Program-made: the position numbers and the translations under genes
In this document: positions 18,562-18,929 of the stretch, piece by piece
How the letters are laid out: every line of letters begins with the position of its first letter
Numbering within the stretch: the stretch's first letter is position 1
Notes under the pieces: generated by a model
Databases searched by the model: none
Seen by the model: the letters and a program-made list of their open reading frames with translations, nothing else
Told to the model about the DNA's origin: nothing
Source: Thermomucor indicae-seudaticae
Taxonomy: Eukaryota > Mucoromycota > Mucoromycetes > Mucorales > Lichtheimiaceae
Direction: 5' to 3'
DNA: 18,929 bases
NCBI GenBank assembly: GCA_000787465.1
Contig: JSYX01000326.1
Coordinates: 1 to 18,929, forward strand

Positions 18562-18929
18562 TATAAGTCACGCGACGTGACGGACGGTCGGTGGTCCCGA
18601 AGAACCAATTTTATCCCAAAACTCGGAGACTAAAAAGGTTTGACGTCAAGCTCTGCTTTGGTAAACTGTGCAGGGAACATGACACGTAAATACTTATTTC
18701 ACCCTGCCCACCCGCCAAATTTTTTCAAAGGCTGACACGGGCGAGCGACTTAGCGGAATGTTTTCTTGCCTTCTCTTGACACAGAAACGGAGCTGGTGTG
18801 GCGCGCAGAACGCCATGTTTAGCTCAAAGTACATATGAGAAAAAGGTACGAGTCTTAATTTCTCCGCTGGTCGAATGCTGCGCTATGAGTCCAAGATGTC
18901 GTTAGGGGAGGACGAGCGGATGTAGCAGA
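18562..18929. other. Right-end flank, no gene supported
   Basis: About 370 bp with no convincing ORF. Just beyond the MITE is an imperfect palindrome, GTCACG-CGA-CGTGAC (18566-18580). The rest has no repeats or domains I recognise and could be the 5' or 3' flank of a gene lying outside the window. Confidence 0.4.

Noticed and set aside
1..18929. tRNA genes, rRNA genes and CRISPR arrays
   Set aside because: I looked by eye for T-loop signatures, rRNA-like stretches and regularly spaced repeats on both strands and saw none; a covariance-model scan would be needed to exclude small RNAs.

Overview
The window looks like nuclear DNA from a filamentous fungus, most likely an early-diverging one (Mucoromycota). 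The grounds are compact genes with many short GT-AG introns (44 to about 85 bp), intergenic gaps of 0.2 to 1.7 kb, a typical fungal gene set, and a Fanzor gene, a family seen in Mucorales. The phylum is inferred from protein flavour and gene structure, not from a search.

Layout. Six genes in a row lie on the minus strand: an MFS sugar porter with 12 exons (238-2654); the ubiquitin-fold splicing factor Sde2 as a single exon (4399-5079); the histone chaperone NAP1 (5326 to about 6816); the proteasome shuttle Rad23 with 11 exons (7164-8883); mitochondrial ornithine carbamoyltransferase with 5 exons (9481-10849); and an FG-GAP/beta-propeller protein with 6 exons (12274-13701). A 354-bp divergent promoter separates the last from a plus-strand ACOT9-like mitochondrial acyl-CoA thioesterase with 5 exons (14056-15761). 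The right end is accessory DNA: a minus-strand Fanzor gene, a eukaryotic relative of the RNA-guided nuclease TnpB (16184 to about 17726), followed by what looks like a nest of two MITE-like elements made of CGGGT-rich repeats (18028-18561, with a second at 18133-18310).

I rebuilt exon structures by hand from reading phase, splice signals and family conservation. For Rad23, OTC, the sugar porter, ACOT9 and the FG-GAP gene the exon lengths add up to a whole number of codons. The extreme 5' ends of NAP1, the FG-GAP gene and Fanzor are not settled. Points of interest are two GC-AG introns in adjacent genes, a Rad23 first coding exon consisting only of ATG, a NAP1 last exon that adds a CaaX-like prenylation tail, Gcn4-type sites upstream of the arginine gene, and a Fanzor copy that keeps its D-E-D catalytic triad but shows a probable frameshift and a lost zinc-ribbon cysteine.

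The conserved genes do not form a pathway. Sde2 (splicing), NAP1 (chromatin) and Rad23 (ubiquitin-dependent turnover and repair) are unrelated housekeeping genes that happen to be neighbours, and their order probably carries no functional meaning.
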